Positions 32,705-44,605 of a DNA stretch of 64,000 bases are shown piece after piece. The notes below the pieces were generated by a model, which was not told the origin of the DNA, made no database searches, and worked only from the letters and a program-made list of their open reading frames with translations. A program made the position numbers and the translations under genes. Origin of the DNA: Cavia porcellus (lineage: Eukaryota > Chordata > Mammalia > Rodentia > Caviidae); the NCBI RefSeq assembly GCF_034190915.1, contig NW_026947484.1, positions 209,634,657-209,698,656 on the forward strand, written 5' to 3'. The first letter of the stretch is position 1. The number at the start of each line of letters is the position of its first letter.

Positions 32705-32912
32705 CTGCCCTGGGGCAATGGACAGGCAGTCAGAGACGGGCAACTAGGACATGCATGTTAATTCCAACAGCCACCTAAGACAGGCACAGGACCAACTGCT
32801 GTTCTGCAAGCCCATGACGGGTAAGGCCTGGTTGGGTTCATGCAATGAGGTCCTTGACCTAAGACAGACGCTGTCCTCACAGGGCCTGCCATACTCTTAA
32901 TTAAATAATATA

Positions 32913-32925
32913 AAAAGGGAGGAGA
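32913..32925 (+). other. Polypurine tract
   Basis: AAAAAGGGAGGAGA-type purine run ending at the 3' LTR, the plus-strand primer site. It is followed directly by TGTAGGG at 32926. Confidence 0.85.
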
Positions 32926-33259
32926 TGTAGGGAGCCGAGTGACAGGCATTGCTGCCTCGATGTCTCTCTCTCCCTCTCTCCTATGGGCACTGCGTCTGCC
33001 TACATTAACCATAATCCTCTTCTGCTTACATCACTTATCCGGATGTGATGGTGACCCTGTTGTATTCATCTGTTTAACCTCTTCCTGTCTCAGCTCCCGC
33101 CCTCAGCCTATAAAAGGTGTGATTATTTTCTGAATAAACCGGAGGCTTGATTGGGTTACATCAACTTGCCTTCGTCTCTTTTTGTCTCCCCCATGTCTTT
33201 TGTTTAATCCCCGTTTCTCCTCCAGGAGTTCTGAACTTGTTGATCTGCAGGCCGGATCA
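32926..33259 (+). promoter_or_regulatory. ERV 3' LTR
   Basis: Identical in layout to the 5' LTR, with TATAAAA at 33109-33115 and AATAAA at 33133-33138. Differences from the 5' copy: a 2-base longer, slightly altered CT tract, and three transitions (TG/CG, CG/CA, TG/CG pairs), all in CpG contexts. Confidence 0.95.
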
Positions 33260-33265
33260 ACCTTG

Positions 33266-33522
33266 GGTGTGAGTGACATCATCCAACAGGCTTATAGACT
33301 GGATAGGATTAAAAAAAAAAAAAAAAAGTGAAGGTTTGCTTTTTGTACCACCTGCCTGTCCTGCTACGGGATGATTTTCCTCTGCCCCTTTTATGCCACC
33401 CTGCCTTGGAGCTAGCCAACTGTCCACTGAAACCTGTCTGGGCTAAGTCAATATAACCCTTTCCTTCTTTAACTTTGAGGGTTTGGCATTTTGCCTCTGC
33501 ATCAAGAAAATTAACTAAGACA
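33266..33522 (+). mobile_element. MaLR LTR, right half
   Basis: Continues the LTR broken at 29239: an A-run, CTTGGAGCTAGCCAAC-like text, then 'CTTTCCTTCTTTAACTTTGAGG' and TAACTAAGACA, the canonical 3' end. The polyadenylation signal region is degraded. Confidence 0.8.
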
Positions 33523-33959
33523 GAATTGTAAAATATACTTATTTATACACCTTGACAATCAGCTGCTCTCTAAACTTCTTAGTGTGATGACTGACTCTTT
33601 TATGTTTATTTTTCTTGAATTTTGGTCAAATGCTACTGTTGATGCTTTGCAATATTTGGGCTCAGATTGTTTTCTTCTAGACTTCTTCTGTGAAGTAATC
33701 TCATTTTGGAGTGTGGCAATGTCCCTCCTTCACGCACATCATTGTTTGTGTTTTGTGTGTAGTATCATGGTTTTGGGTGGCTAACAACATGACATGGCAT
33801 AAATCTGAGCTTTTAAATTTTTCCAAGGTCTGACATTTTTAAAAAAGCTCTTACGAGACAGTTTGTCTCTTTTTTATTAAACCTAGATTTTGGGAAGTTA
33901 GAAATACTGTGTTCTGTTCTTCTTGACAGGTGGATTTGTTACCCTTTGTCAGTCCACTT
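33523..33959. other. Non-coding, no element recognised
   Basis: No gene or classified repeat could be supported between the two LTRs. Confidence 0.45.
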
Positions 33960-34335
33960 TCCCATTCCCCAAGACAAAACACTGATCCCTCAGTTTTCAC
34001 AAGAAGTTTATCTGGCTCAGCATTCTAGAAGCTTTAGTCCATTGTCAGCTTGTTCTAAGTCAGGAGCATCATGGCAGATGTTTGTGGTGAAGCAAATCGC
34101 TCAAGTCACGGTAGCCTGGAAGCAGAGGTCAAGAGAGGAGCATGGTGACAGACAGACACTCCACAGGCAGTGCCCAGTGACCCATCTCCTCCAGCGGGAC
34201 TTCAGGTCCTAACACCACACTGAACTGTGGACGTCAGTGGGTTCAGCCACTGAGGAAAATCCCGCTCTCAGCATCCACTCACCTCTTTAGCAGTCTCTTA
34301 CTCTCATCAAGTGAATGATTGAGGTTAACTGGCAC
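33960..34335 (-). mobile_element. Probable MaLR LTR, decayed
   Basis: Block order resembles the reverse-oriented MaLR LTR at 43775-44137: 'CCAAGACAAAACACTGATCCC', a 'CATTCTAGAAGCTTTAGTCC' block, 'CATCATGGCAGATGTTTG', 'CTGGAAGCAGAGGTCAAGAG' and 'CAGTGACCCATCTCCTCCAG'. The ends are not clear. Confidence 0.5.
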
Positions 34336-34728
34336 ACAGTCTGACAGTATTGCTTTCACAGAAAAAGCAAGGTCAGAGCTTCATATTTTATTCTTGTGCA
34401 AACGTTAACATTCTAGTACTGTCACAGCCATGATACGGTGCAGCTACTGACTCCCTTCCAGAACACGCATGCAGGGTATGTGGGGCTTCTATGTACTTAC
34501 TGATTTTCTATTTTGTGTGAGTCACTGGAAAATCTGCAGTTTATTATTTTCCTTTGTGCTGAATTCCCCCAAACCAGCATGAATACAATGGTAGTTTGAG
34601 GGCCTTCCAGTTCCTAAATTTTGTAAAATTTTTCAAATTATAGTTGATTTGGAAATTTAGAAATGCTTTTGTCTTTTATGATAATTTATGCTAATGTTAA
34701 GAGCCATATCACAAATAAACCAAAACAG

Positions 34729-34780
34729 TCTGGTTTGTAAGTATTCTTAAAAAATCTGGTTTGTAAGTATTCTTAAAAAA
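34729..34780. repeat. Perfect tandem duplication, 2 x 26 bp
   Basis: TCTGGTTTGTAAGTATTCTT plus AAAAAA occurs twice without a mismatch, at 34729-34754 and 34755-34780, indicating a very recent or maintained duplication. Confidence 0.97.
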
Positions 34781-35929
34781 TCTTTTATTACTCAAGACAT
34801 GATGAAAATTTGAAAGCAAACCTGACCCTTTAAAGAACTACTGAACATCTTCTTTATCTTCAATTATAGAAAACATTTGGCTTCTTTTCAGTCTTTCATA
34901 TCAGAACTTGAATTATAGATTCTATAATATTGACTTTTATTATTAATCAAAATTAAGAGGCAACTCTGAAATTGTCCTGTCAACAACATTTATTTTCAGG
35001 AATCTTCAATGTAAACACATTTCACATTGGATGTAATTTTGATGTGCATGGCATACACAGGACAGGGTAAAAGCCATTGTCCAGAGACAATAAATAGTTA
35101 AAGATTAATCATAGCTTAACCAACTAGAAATGTCAAGTTTGTAGTTCCATTACTTTTAATTTCTGAAGGGAAAAATTAGAACTCTGTGTGTTATATGCAT
35201 ATATTCAGTTATAAATGGCAGAGGTGGGATCTTTGTTTTTTTATGCAGTTTATTAAAGTTATTAAACAACTTCAATGCATCTGTTTCCCCAAATCTTACC
35301 TGACACTGACTAATTGAGCAGTATATACATTTCCACATGTGACTACCATAATTAAAATAGAAATACTAGCTTAAATAAACAATTAACTCAGAGAAGAGGC
35401 AGATATTAGTAGGGCTTTAAATTTTAACATTGCTGGTTGAGTTGAAAGGGAATAAAAGTGTAATGTACAGACAGTAAAGGAGGAAAGTAAGAGCAGAAAT
35501 CCTTTCCTAGCTACAGATTGATGATGCATCTCCAAGCCTTTGGTATAAAAATTAGAGTTTTCCACAGAAATAATCAACATTCGCAATTTTAAAGCTTTGT
35601 AAGTAGATAATTACTAATATTAACACACTGTCAGAATTGAGGTGACTGTAATTGGTAGTTATTTTAGAGAATAAGTGGTAACATATGTATTCTTTAGAAC
35701 CTGTAGTTCTACTCCTTGTTATTTATACTTCAAAGACTCTTACTTCGGGGCACAGAGAAACGTAATGAATGTTATGGCTAAGATTGGAAAACAATCTGGT
35801 GGTCATTCTAGGAAAGAGAGTTAAACTGGAATACTATATATAAGTGAGAAAAAATTAGCTAGATACATTTATAGTGACATGAGTGGAATCCAAAACATTG
35901 TTCATGCATTCTACTTCATGGGAGAAAGT
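34781..35929. other. 1.15 kb non-coding DNA, nothing recognised
   Basis: AT-rich; the small frames at 35156-35338 and 35383-35586 (minus) have no family signal. Confidence 0.5.
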
Positions 35930-36070
35930 AGAGAGTGGAAAGTATGTGATGGCACATGCTGTAATCCCAGCACTCAGGAGGCTGAGACAGGAGGATTGCT
36001 GCGAGTTCTGGCCAGCCTGGACTACATAGTGAGACCCAGTGTCCAAAACAAAAGCAAAAACAATAAAATA
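35930..36070 (+). mobile_element. B1 SINE
   Basis: 'GATGGCACATGCTGTAATCCC' and 'AGCACTCAGGAGGCTGAGAC', 'AGGAGGATTGCTGCGAGTTC', 'CCAGCCTGGACTACATAGTG' and a terminal A-rich tail: a monomeric B1 in good order. Confidence 0.93.
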
Positions 36071-36404
36071 GAAAGAGGTAAATTATGAATAAATATGAAA
36101 TTTAAAATGGATAGGTGTAAACAATGTTGTATCTTCTTCATCTACATTTATGCACATGTGCATATAAAAGTTGCAGGGAAATGTGCTAAGGTAAACAAAC
36201 ACTCATAAGATATAAACTGGATTTGGAATTAAAGGAGAAAGGAGAGTGTTATGGAAGTACACATAGAAAGATTAATAAGTATCTAACAATAACATGTAAT
36301 AAATTCAGGAAAATACTAAGATGAGTGTATAAAATGTACCAATAGATAAGTATCAGGTTAGGAAGGAGGAGACAGTCAGCATATACAAATCATCAAAAAT
36401 AAGG
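36071..36404. other. Non-coding, no element recognised
   Basis: AT-rich spacer between SINEs. Confidence 0.5.
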
Positions 36405-36482
36405 GATTCTAGCCCTGTGGTACAGTGCTCACCTAACATGCACAAGGCCTGGGTTCAGTCTTCGGTGCTGATTCACTGATCA
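36405..36482 (+). mobile_element. ID-like SINE, old copy
   Basis: 'CTAGCCCTGTGGTACAGTGC' and 'ACATGCACAAGGCCTGGGTTC' preserve an A box and B box region of the tRNA-Ala-derived body. The unique 3' end of the young copies is absent. Confidence 0.6.
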
Positions 36483-36689
36483 GCAGTACAATGACCATTA
36501 GTAGGTCGATCAAATAAATGTGAAACAAGCTGAGAATGAATGCAAATCTGTGGAGGCACTCGTGTTTAGTTTTTCTATTCTACATTTGATAAAAACACAG
36601 GTGTTACTTCTACAATCATGTGTGGGCGGGAATCAAAGGCAGTGTACCCCACACACCCTCCTTAAGGAAGTACAGAGGTTTATTTACTT

Positions 36690-36842
36690 GTTTATTTATT
36701 TTTGAGACAGCCTTGCTGTTTTGTCTCAGCTGGCCTTGGGTTCATTATGTAGTCCAGGCTGGCCTTGAACTTGTGGAGATTCTCTTGCCTCAGCCTCCTG
36801 AGTGCTGGAATGATAGGCACGTGCCACTATACCTGGCTGAAA
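36690..36842 (-). mobile_element. B1 SINE
   Basis: Reverse B1: 'TTTTGAGACAGCCTTGCTG', 'TCATTATGTAGTCCAGGCTGG', 'CCTTGAACTTGTGGAGATTC', 'GCCTCAGCCTCCTGAGTGCTG' and 'GCACGTGCCACTATACC'. Confidence 0.93.
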
Positions 36843-39539
36843 TGACAAAGTATTAATAAGGACTATCTCATTGTGAAGCCAAATATATTTTATACCAACA
36901 GCAAGAAGGAACAAAACAACAAAAGCTGATCCTACGTTTTGAGAAGTAGGATCTTTTTACCATATAAATAGCCTAATGAAAATCTGCACAAATCAATGGC
37001 ACAGCCTCACTAAAACTTGCAGACCCTGCTGCTCTAGAGTGAGTCCCAGTCCCTGGAGAACATCAAGATACAAAGGACACGAGGTGCTTCAAGTACGAGT
37101 GCTCTTCCAAAATGAACAGAAAGTCCTAATTACTCAATTTTTCTTTTATTCATTGATTCCCTGTTTCTGAATTCTATAATTTTACTTGACTTTTGATAAA
37201 ATGTCTTCTCCAGAATTAGGATTTTTTAATTGATTATGATGTTTAAATTTCCATCATTAGAAATGAAGAATAGAGTCATGTTAGTGTAAGGTCTCAGGAT
37301 ATTTTCAAAGGATACTGCATAAAATCTCAAAATCATTGTCCTCTTCAAAGAGAAAATGTAGGAGCAGGGAATGAAGACAACTACACAAGAGGTCATGGAT
37401 GAAAATCTCCAGTGATCCCACAGAAATGTCAACTGGTTTTCCGTGTTACTTCTGAGGCCAAATTACATCAAATAGTTTCCATAGGACTTGTAATCATTTT
37501 AGAAAACCAGGAGAAACAGAGGAAACATGATAAATGCATCTTATCACGTTGACAGCACAGGGATTAGAAGCAGAACAGAGGAACAAATTTTCTCTTCAAT
37601 TTGGAATTCAGAAAGCATTCAATATGCTCTGTGGTCATTTCATTTAGAAGAATATTTCTGTTCAGGACACATATTAATTTTAAAATTAAATGAGCTGAAG
37701 TCATGGGAAAATATGTATGCCAAGGATGCGTTCAGGGAGATGACCATCTCTAAAATTATTCTTTCCTGTATTGTATCCTTCCTGGCAAAACAACGGACTG
37801 CCACATACAAATTTGCTCAGTCCTCTTCCACATCAAGTCGCGTAAACCCAGTCCTCATTTAGTAGCATACGAGCAAATTGATTATCTTTGTGACTCTGAA
37901 AGATTGCCAGGACCAGTTCCACAATGGTTGCAGGTGTAGCTCAGCTCTGAAAGCACAAGATTCAAGAGTTATCCAGAGTCTGTTTTGACCCAGGTTATTC
38001 CAAATTTTTTCTCTATTAACTTAGGATCTGTCACTAATAAAATCTTCTATAGCCTCCATCTCTTAAGGCTGCAGGTCCCTTCTTGTTTGAATCAGAGCCT
38101 GGCTGTCTATGGAGAGCTGTGCGTGCCCTTGCAGGATTCTTTAAGTTGCACTGTCTTTCTCATCTCACTTGACACTGGGCTGCAAAGTTGAGTAGGTAGC
38201 CGGCTTGCGGTTCACTGTCTTTTTTTGGGGGTATTTTTTTCCTACTTCTCTCATGTTCTGGCTCCATTGTAGGGCATCTGTCAGCTGGTACCCCATCTTT
38301 CTGTCTGCAGTCATCTGCTCTGCTTTGGGGAATCACTCCCATTCCTTTCATTGAAGATTTTAGCTCCTAATGCTCACCACCACTCCTGCCATTATAAGTC
38401 ATAACCTCCATAGCCTCAAATGAGCTCTCTGTTATCCTGGTTCTGCTCAATTACAATTACCTTATCCTCTAACCCATGTCAACCATACATTTCTATGATC
38501 AGACCAAAGAAATTGACATTGACAATAACTACATTCTTTTTATATTCTCACTTCCAGGGCAAACTCACCCCTTTGTAGTGCATTCCTCCACTTTCATCCC
38601 TCTGCTGGGCTCTCCAATCCATTATTGCACCACATTAGCTTTTAGGTTACTCATTTCTCATCTTTAAAACCTGCATTTGCTTCAGTGGACCAATCACAGT
38701 CTTCACTGTCAACTTTGAATCCCCCTCTCCGTCCAGTCACACCAGCTTGTTAAGATTTCATTGATTAAATTCAGTTGCTCACCTACTTAGTACCTATAAC
38801 ATGGCTGGAGAGTAAGAATATCCAGGTTGGCTGATCTTAGATTCATGGGCACAAACCTTAAGTGGGTCATTAGGGATGTCTGAAAATCCTCTCTTATTTC
38901 CCAAATCAGTGCATTCTTGTACTTTCTGAGACAACTATTTTTAGATCATCCCATTCCTAAAACATTTAATAATCCTATATTTTATTTGATGTCTTTGCTT
39001 TATATTTCAGTATTAAATGAAATACAATAAGATAGAAATTCAGGAGTGCATTAAAACTACCTGCCCTGTCTCTCTTGCATCAGGGATGGATGGAAATAAG
39101 ACGAAGTACACTCCATTCAGGCAGTGAATGGCATTTGCTCTAACTAGCTCCAAAACACTGCTCCTGCAATTATTTCTATCCCCTCCTGCAGAGATGATTG
39201 TGCATCCATAGTTAAATCATCTGTAGCAGTATGTAAACATGCTGCCATGTTGCCTGTTAACAAAAATCATCCAAATACCACCCAACTTTTCTGGTCCCTT
39301 TTAGTTCAAATATTCTAAAAATGTAGCAGTACTTACCACTTGTATTTCCTGTCCTTTGCTTTTTCTCTTGAATCTACTTATCAGAATGTGTTCCTATGAA
39401 GTTACTGTCTGTAAATGAACTTTCTGTTGCCCAATGCATTGGCTTGTTTTTTATTTGACATCATAATAACAAAGCCATGTGTTATTTCTACCTCTTGAAG
39501 TACACATTTTACTCACTTCAAGGATAATATTTTTCATCT
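36843..39539. other. 2.7 kb with no gene; pyrimidine-rich right part
   Basis: A faint ID-like trace (GGTGTAGCTCAGCTC) sits near 37934. 38400-38760 is a C/T-rich plus strand in the style of L2 ORF DNA but not alignable by eye. The 111-codon frame at 37527-37862 has no recognisable domain. Confidence 0.45.
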
Positions 39540-40590
39540 TTTTCCACCTCCTGTCTTTTGGATTTCACAGTTTAACCTCTCAGATCCTCAAGGCTCAATT
39601 CTTAGTCTTCTCTCTTTTCTATCTGCTTTCACCCCATGTACTCATCTAATCCAATTGCTTTAAATTTCATTTCCACACCGATCCTTCCCATGAGATGCAG
39701 ATTCATATTCCATCTCCATTTTTAGGTTTATAATAGGCATCTCAAATTCAACCCACCAGAACTGAAATCTGGATTTTTATTCCTCTTTTTTGTCACTCCT
39801 GTTTCAGGAAATAGAAATTTCATTCATATACTTTCGTAAGGCCAAAAATTTAGGAAATATTTTCTCCCATAATCCCTCCATTCCTCTCAAAATTCCTAAC
39901 TCAATTTAGTGGAAAAAAAAATCATATGTCTGCTTTCTGTTTAAAATATAACCAGGAGCTAAGTAGTCTTTTGTTCTTCCCTGCTACCTCAAACTGCTAT
40001 AGTAGCTTTCTCATTATTCTTTTTCTTTTCGCTTTTGTCCCCTAAAAGCCAGAGTGTTTCTTTAAATAATGCAATGTCATCAAGTGAATGTGCACTCAAT
40101 ATCCCCTAAACTTCCCCAGCTCACTCAGGATAAAATGCAAACTCTTTAACGTAAAGTATATTTATCTAAACTCCATTTTCTTCTCTCTGGTCTTACTCTA
40201 ATACTCACCCCTGAGATGACTGTGTTGAAAGCTTTTTTCCATGCAAGCAAGCCATTGCTTTTACTGGGGAGCATTTTCTTTCCCCATGAGATCACCTTCA
40301 TCCACAGAATATACCATCTCATTTTATTTTGTTTCCTGTTACAAAATTACGTCTTCAGTGGTGTCTCTTCTTATCATGTTAGGTAAAAGAAAATCCTATA
40401 TCTTTTATCTATTTCTTTATCCTTTTAAAGTTTATAACTTTCAAATCCACCAATTTTTATTATGTCTCTTTCAATTAAAATATAAATGTCATGAGGCATG
40501 CTATTTATTTTATTCACTGAGTATGTTTAGTATCTAGAAGTATCATTTATAGAAAAGAAGCTCAAGAAATACTGTATTTATAAACAGAAT
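39540..40590 (+). mobile_element. L2 LINE, 3' kilobase
   Basis: Sense L2 landmarks in order: 'TTTATAATAGGCATCTCAAATTC', 'ACCAGAACTGAAATCTGGATTT', 'TTCCCATAATCCCTCCATTCC', 'AGCTCACTCAGGATAAAATGC' (the CTCACTCAGAGTAAAAGCC block), 'CCTGAGATGACTG', 'AATATAAATGTCATGAGGC', and at the end 'AAGAAGCTCAAGAAATACTG' (the terminal CTCAATAAATATTTG). L2 encodes a reverse transcriptase, but this copy is heavily mutated. Confidence 0.85.
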
Positions 40591-41069
40591 GTCATTTGAC
40601 AGTACACAAAATAAAAACAGTAATGAATGCTTTAAATGTAAACATATCCACCACTGCTTCTATGACAAGAACAGGTAACAATGACATCCAAGCCTTTGCA
40701 TTATAAACCTTCTAAGAGATGAAAGAAAATTATAGTCTTAGATTTCAGGTGTGGAAATGAGACCTTGGGAGGCTGAATAGAGAAGGGAAACATAGCCTTG
40801 TAGCCCTAAGCCAGAAAATTTCAGAAAGATTCTTTGAGAATGAAACTGATAATGTACATTTGAAGAAGTCACAGATTTGTCCTAGATTCTCTTTGGGACA
40901 GATAGGGGGACTACAGTAACTGTTCAGGGGAGGAAACTTTCATATCTATGTTGAGATTTATTTAACTTGTATGACTTTTTACTTAGTACTATCGTTATTT
41001 AACTCCATTTACTTCCTTTTCATTTAGTGTGCATCTGCATACGCGTTTTCCTAACCTTTTCTTTCGACC
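40591..41069. other. Non-coding, no element recognised
   Basis: Ordinary AT-rich sequence. Confidence 0.45.
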
Positions 41070-41525
41070 ATTTCATGCACTAGGAGCTAAGATCCATCTC
41101 CTGTAGTTTGCATGCCAGATGGTTTCCAGACTTCACCCACGGTCTCTGGAACATCTGCACCATTTCTCTGCATGCTAGCTGGTCTTCCGGTGGCCAGCAC
41201 CTGCATCTGTTTGGAGAGCTACCCTCAGGCTGCTGTCACCAGGTCTGACCCCCAGACTGGGCTGTTGTGAAGTGCTAGGAAGTTAATATTGCCAGGGGCA
41301 GCCTTTAATCCGCATTCTGTGAACACAGACACCTCCTGTCCCCTGACCTTTGGCAGGATTGTGCTTTGCATTACTCCCATATCACATCCTCTGGTAGGTG
41401 GCCTCCCTGTGTCGTGTCACTGGCCCCTCTCATACCAAAGTTTCTTGTGCAGCTGAATGAACTATTTGCCCTTGATTAGGAACAATCTGCTTTTTTGGGA
41501 ACTCAAATCAAGACAGAGATTTTAA
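41070..41525. other. GC-rich block, possible LTR, unclassified
   Basis: About 455 bp distinctly more GC-rich than its surroundings. An internal weak repeat is visible: CATGCCAGATGGTTTCCAG near 41110 and CATGCTAGCTGGTCTTCCGG near 41171. It ends 'GGGAACTCAAATCAAGACAG', LTR-like, but no TSD or matched family was found. Confidence 0.4.
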
Positions 41526-41958
41526 TATTTTAATCTAGTTTGACAATCATTGTCTAAGACTTCAGTTATTATTATTATTTTTTTTGCATTTGATATACCT
41601 TGATTTCAGCTTGTGCCACTGATTCTAGGAAAGGTTTTTTTTTTTAAATCTTTTTTCTTTCTTTTTCCTCCTTTCGAAGAAGTTGTTAAAGTGTTATGCT
41701 ACACCCCAGTTCTTTAATTATACACTGTTTTTCTATTTTTAATAGTTTTTAGTAATTACAGCATACATTCTTATTTATTAATAGCTAACATGATCTCATA
41801 CTTCTATCTCTCTACAACAAACATTTAAATAATAACTTTATACAATGTAATTCTCATAGTAACCCAGGTGCTAGATAAACATAGCCTGGGTTATGTATGA
41901 GTATTCTAAACTGTACACATTTAATTTTAAGCCCACACTCAGGCTACGTACAGTGCTT

Positions 41959-41992
<34 letters not shown>

Positions 41993-43246
41993 TCAAAAAT
42001 GCCAGTTTATTCTTGCTAGTGAAGAAAAATAATAAATGAAGTCATGTCTATTTACTCTTAAACTTTGAAGCAGACTATTTCAATGTTATATTCTAAATTT
42101 AAATGAAAACCAAAAAAAAAAAAAGTCAGTGGTACTCTGTAAACTCCATCATATTGTGTTAACATCAGAAGTACAGCTGAATGAACCTCCACGATGGATT
42201 AGAACACTACGTACTGACAGGGACATGTGCTTTAAAAGTTCTCTGAATGATATCCTTTGAAATTACATGTTAGTGATTGTATTTTAAGCAGAGAGATCAA
42301 TATCAATACCAAGTCTTCTTTAAAAAAATGAAGAAATCTAAAAATAAAGTCCAGAATCATCAATGAGTGAGAGAGTAGTATTAGACAATGTATTTGGAGA
42401 AGAAGAGAAATAAGGAGGAAATATTGTTTTATGTTAAATACATAGAAATTGTAAATACTTGCAGTTTGTTATTTCTACCTTCCTTTTAACTCAAAATGGT
42501 TAGTGCATGCAGACACAGTTGTCTTCAAAACAAGTTTCATGTTTATTAGTACTGATGAGATTAAAAAAATATATATATATGTATATGCAGAAATCTGAAA
42601 GTGAAAAATACAGACAAGATTGAAAAATAGACTAGCTTATTCAGTGCCTCTACAGAAATGAGCAAATATTGAAATCTAATTATGTAGAATCTTTTCTATA
42701 ATTCTATTTCCTATAGAAGAAAATTCTGAATTTAATAGTCTTGTCATGCACATTTCTTACAAGATAATCTTACTGCACAAGTTGCTTTCGCTGCCAGGAT
42801 GGGCTCTGTATTATTCATTCCCTGACCATCAGGTGGTGTTCAATTTTTTAATGCTGAGTGTGAATGAGAAAATAGAAATTAGCTGTCCTGCTCTATGTGA
42901 AGCAGGGTGTGTGAGTTCTTTGTGAGGCTTCTCTGCTGGAAAATCAGAATGTATTCCAATGTTCAAGGTGGGTTTGTCATCTTAAATATCTGTAAGTAAT
43001 GAGGTCAGTCAAGATAGCTAAATAGTTCCTGATATATGTGCTGTAACAGAGGTAGGATATAAACATGACAATGACATAATGCAATAAATAGGTGGTGCTG
43101 CACTATTTAAAAAAATGTTGTTGGAAAAATTGAGCATCCATATGGAAAAGCTACAGCCTTTATGTTAATGAACAATCATTATATCATAGCAGGAATTTTA
43201 TGGTTAGTAGTTCAGATGCCTCAGGAAAATTAGAGTCTAGTTAAAA
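41526..43246. other. 1.7 kb non-coding DNA with poly(A) and AT runs
   Basis: Holds a 28-base A-run at 41962-41989 and a TA-rich tract near 42568-42590. No gene or classified repeat supported. Confidence 0.5.
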
Positions 43247-43474
43247 GTGTGGTACTTTTCCTTTGTACAGAAACAGCAAATCAAGACTCCAGGCAAAATG
43301 TTTCAATGTCTACGTGTGGGTCTTGAAAACTATGGTGGGAATCTATGGTTCCCTCATGAAATGCAGATTGTTAGCAGAATAAGAAGTACAGAAACACACT
43401 CATCCTGGGGAAAAGAGAATGGTGAAGACATTGAACGAGACAAAGAACAAATTCAAGAAATATTCCTTCCGTGA
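43247..43474 (+). other. Exon-like open segment, unassigned
   Basis: A 75-codon open frame preceded by a good acceptor-type tract (TACTTTTCCTTTGTACAG at about 43254-43269). After the AG the translation begins KQQIKTPGKMFQCLRVGLEN, is rich in charged residues and shows no repeat ancestry. No donor is obvious before the stop, so if real it would be a terminal exon. I recognise no protein family. Confidence 0.2.
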
Positions 43475-43774
43475 ATGAAAAGCTGACCGTAGTCACGCAT
43501 TCAAAAAGAATTAAGCCCCTGAAGTTGCCAGAACTTCTAACAGAGAACACGCCTACTGCAAGAGCCCTGGCATTTTACTATTGCAGGATATCTGAAACCT
43601 GAGTTACAGGAAACAATTATGTCCTGATGCCACAGCAACTTCAGATTAAAAATGCAAAATATTATTATTTAAACATTATGCAAAAAGGTTTTCATTAAAG
43701 TGTATTTAATCATTTCACTGATTTAAAATATTTTGAGCAAGAAGAGCCCATAAGACTCAAATTTCAACAATTGC
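43475..43774. other. Non-coding, no element recognised
   Basis: Short AT-rich spacer before the MaLR element. Confidence 0.45.
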
Positions 43775-44137
43775 TGTCTTTAACTGTCTTTTCACTTGTC
43801 ACTGAGACAAAACACCTAACACCCAAAATTAAGGAAGGAAAAGTTTCTTTCTTAAACTTCTTGGGGGTTTCAATTCATATTCAGTTGGCTCCAAGGAAGC
43901 GTGGTGGGGTGGGGCCACCCTTCATGGCTGCTGTAAACAGCAAAAGCGAAACAAAAGCAAAAGAGAAAGACACACCTTCCTGCCAAATCATCACATCCTG
44001 GCTCCAGGCTGGGGCAGGTGAAACACTCACCACGGATTGGGATTGGAGCACTAGACAACGAACCAATCACAAGTGCTAGATTTGCTTGTGTCTATGATTG
44101 CATGAGGCCTGGGGCCACGGGAATACAAACCATAACA
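43775..44137 (-). mobile_element. MaLR 3' LTR
   Basis: Reverse LTR from TGTCTTTAACTGTC (the terminal …TAAAGACA) to AACCATAACA (the LTR start TGTTATGGTT). Intermediate blocks 'GCTGCTGTAAACAGCAAAAGC', 'ACATCCTGGCTCCAGGCTGGG' and 'GGGGCCACGGGAATACAAACC' are in MaLR order. It continues directly into internal sequence at its right. Confidence 0.85.
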
Positions 44138-44605
44138 TTCCACCTCTGTCCCCTCCCAAGACTCATGCATGTCTTTTACACAAGACATTTAGTCCATCTC
44201 CCAGAGTTGTCACAGTCCTAACAGTTTCATCATTGCTGAGAGGTCCAAGTCCCAAGTCTCCTTTGAGATCCATGGCAAACTCTTAACTGCAACTCCCCCC
44301 CCCCCATAAATGAAGCAAGGTTAAACATTTTCAAAATGCAAACGCACAAAATAAATGTTATCATTCCAAAAGTTACAAACCAGTGACTACCAAGGATTGA
44401 AACCAAAACAAGTCCAAAATCCAGCAGGGCAAACATAAAGTCCTTTAGTTCCATGCTCAGCATCTGAAGCAATCTGGTTTCGAGCTCCGAAAGGCTTGAG
44501 TGAGTCCACCCCCATGGCATTCTTAGGGGTTTTAACTCCCATAACTTCTCTCTTAGGTCATTCTGCTCAGTTCTTGAAGCTTCCCTTGGATGATCCACAT
44601 TAAGA
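44138..44605 (-). mobile_element. MaLR internal sequence (non-coding fragment)
   Basis: Attached to the LTR as expected for a MaLR 3' internal region: 'CCACCTCTGTCCCCTCC', 'GAGAGGTCCAAGTCCCAAG', 'CCAAAATCCAGCAGGGCAAAC' and a poly(C) at 44294-44305. MaLR internal DNA derives from ERVL gag-like sequence, but no coding capacity remains. Confidence 0.75.

Larger units (their letters stand above)
29240..33259 (+). mobile_element. Class II endogenous retrovirus, internally deleted provirus
   Basis: A 4.02-kb proviral copy with 5' and 3' LTRs (332 and 334 bp, TG…CA ends), flanked by a perfect 6-bp duplication ACCTTG (29234-29239 and 33260-33265). The primer binding site matches tRNA-Lys(1,2) and a polypurine tract precedes the 3' LTR. 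Gag matrix, RT remnants, RNase H, integrase and an env tail remain in betaretrovirus-like order. The protease, most of gag and RT, and nearly all env are gone. A complete relative would be roughly twice this length. Its LTRs are almost identical, so integration is recent. Confidence 0.96.

Noticed and set aside
44230..44598. 122-codon minus-strand frame
   Set aside because: It falls inside MaLR internal sequence, which is non-coding in these elements, and no conserved domain is visible.
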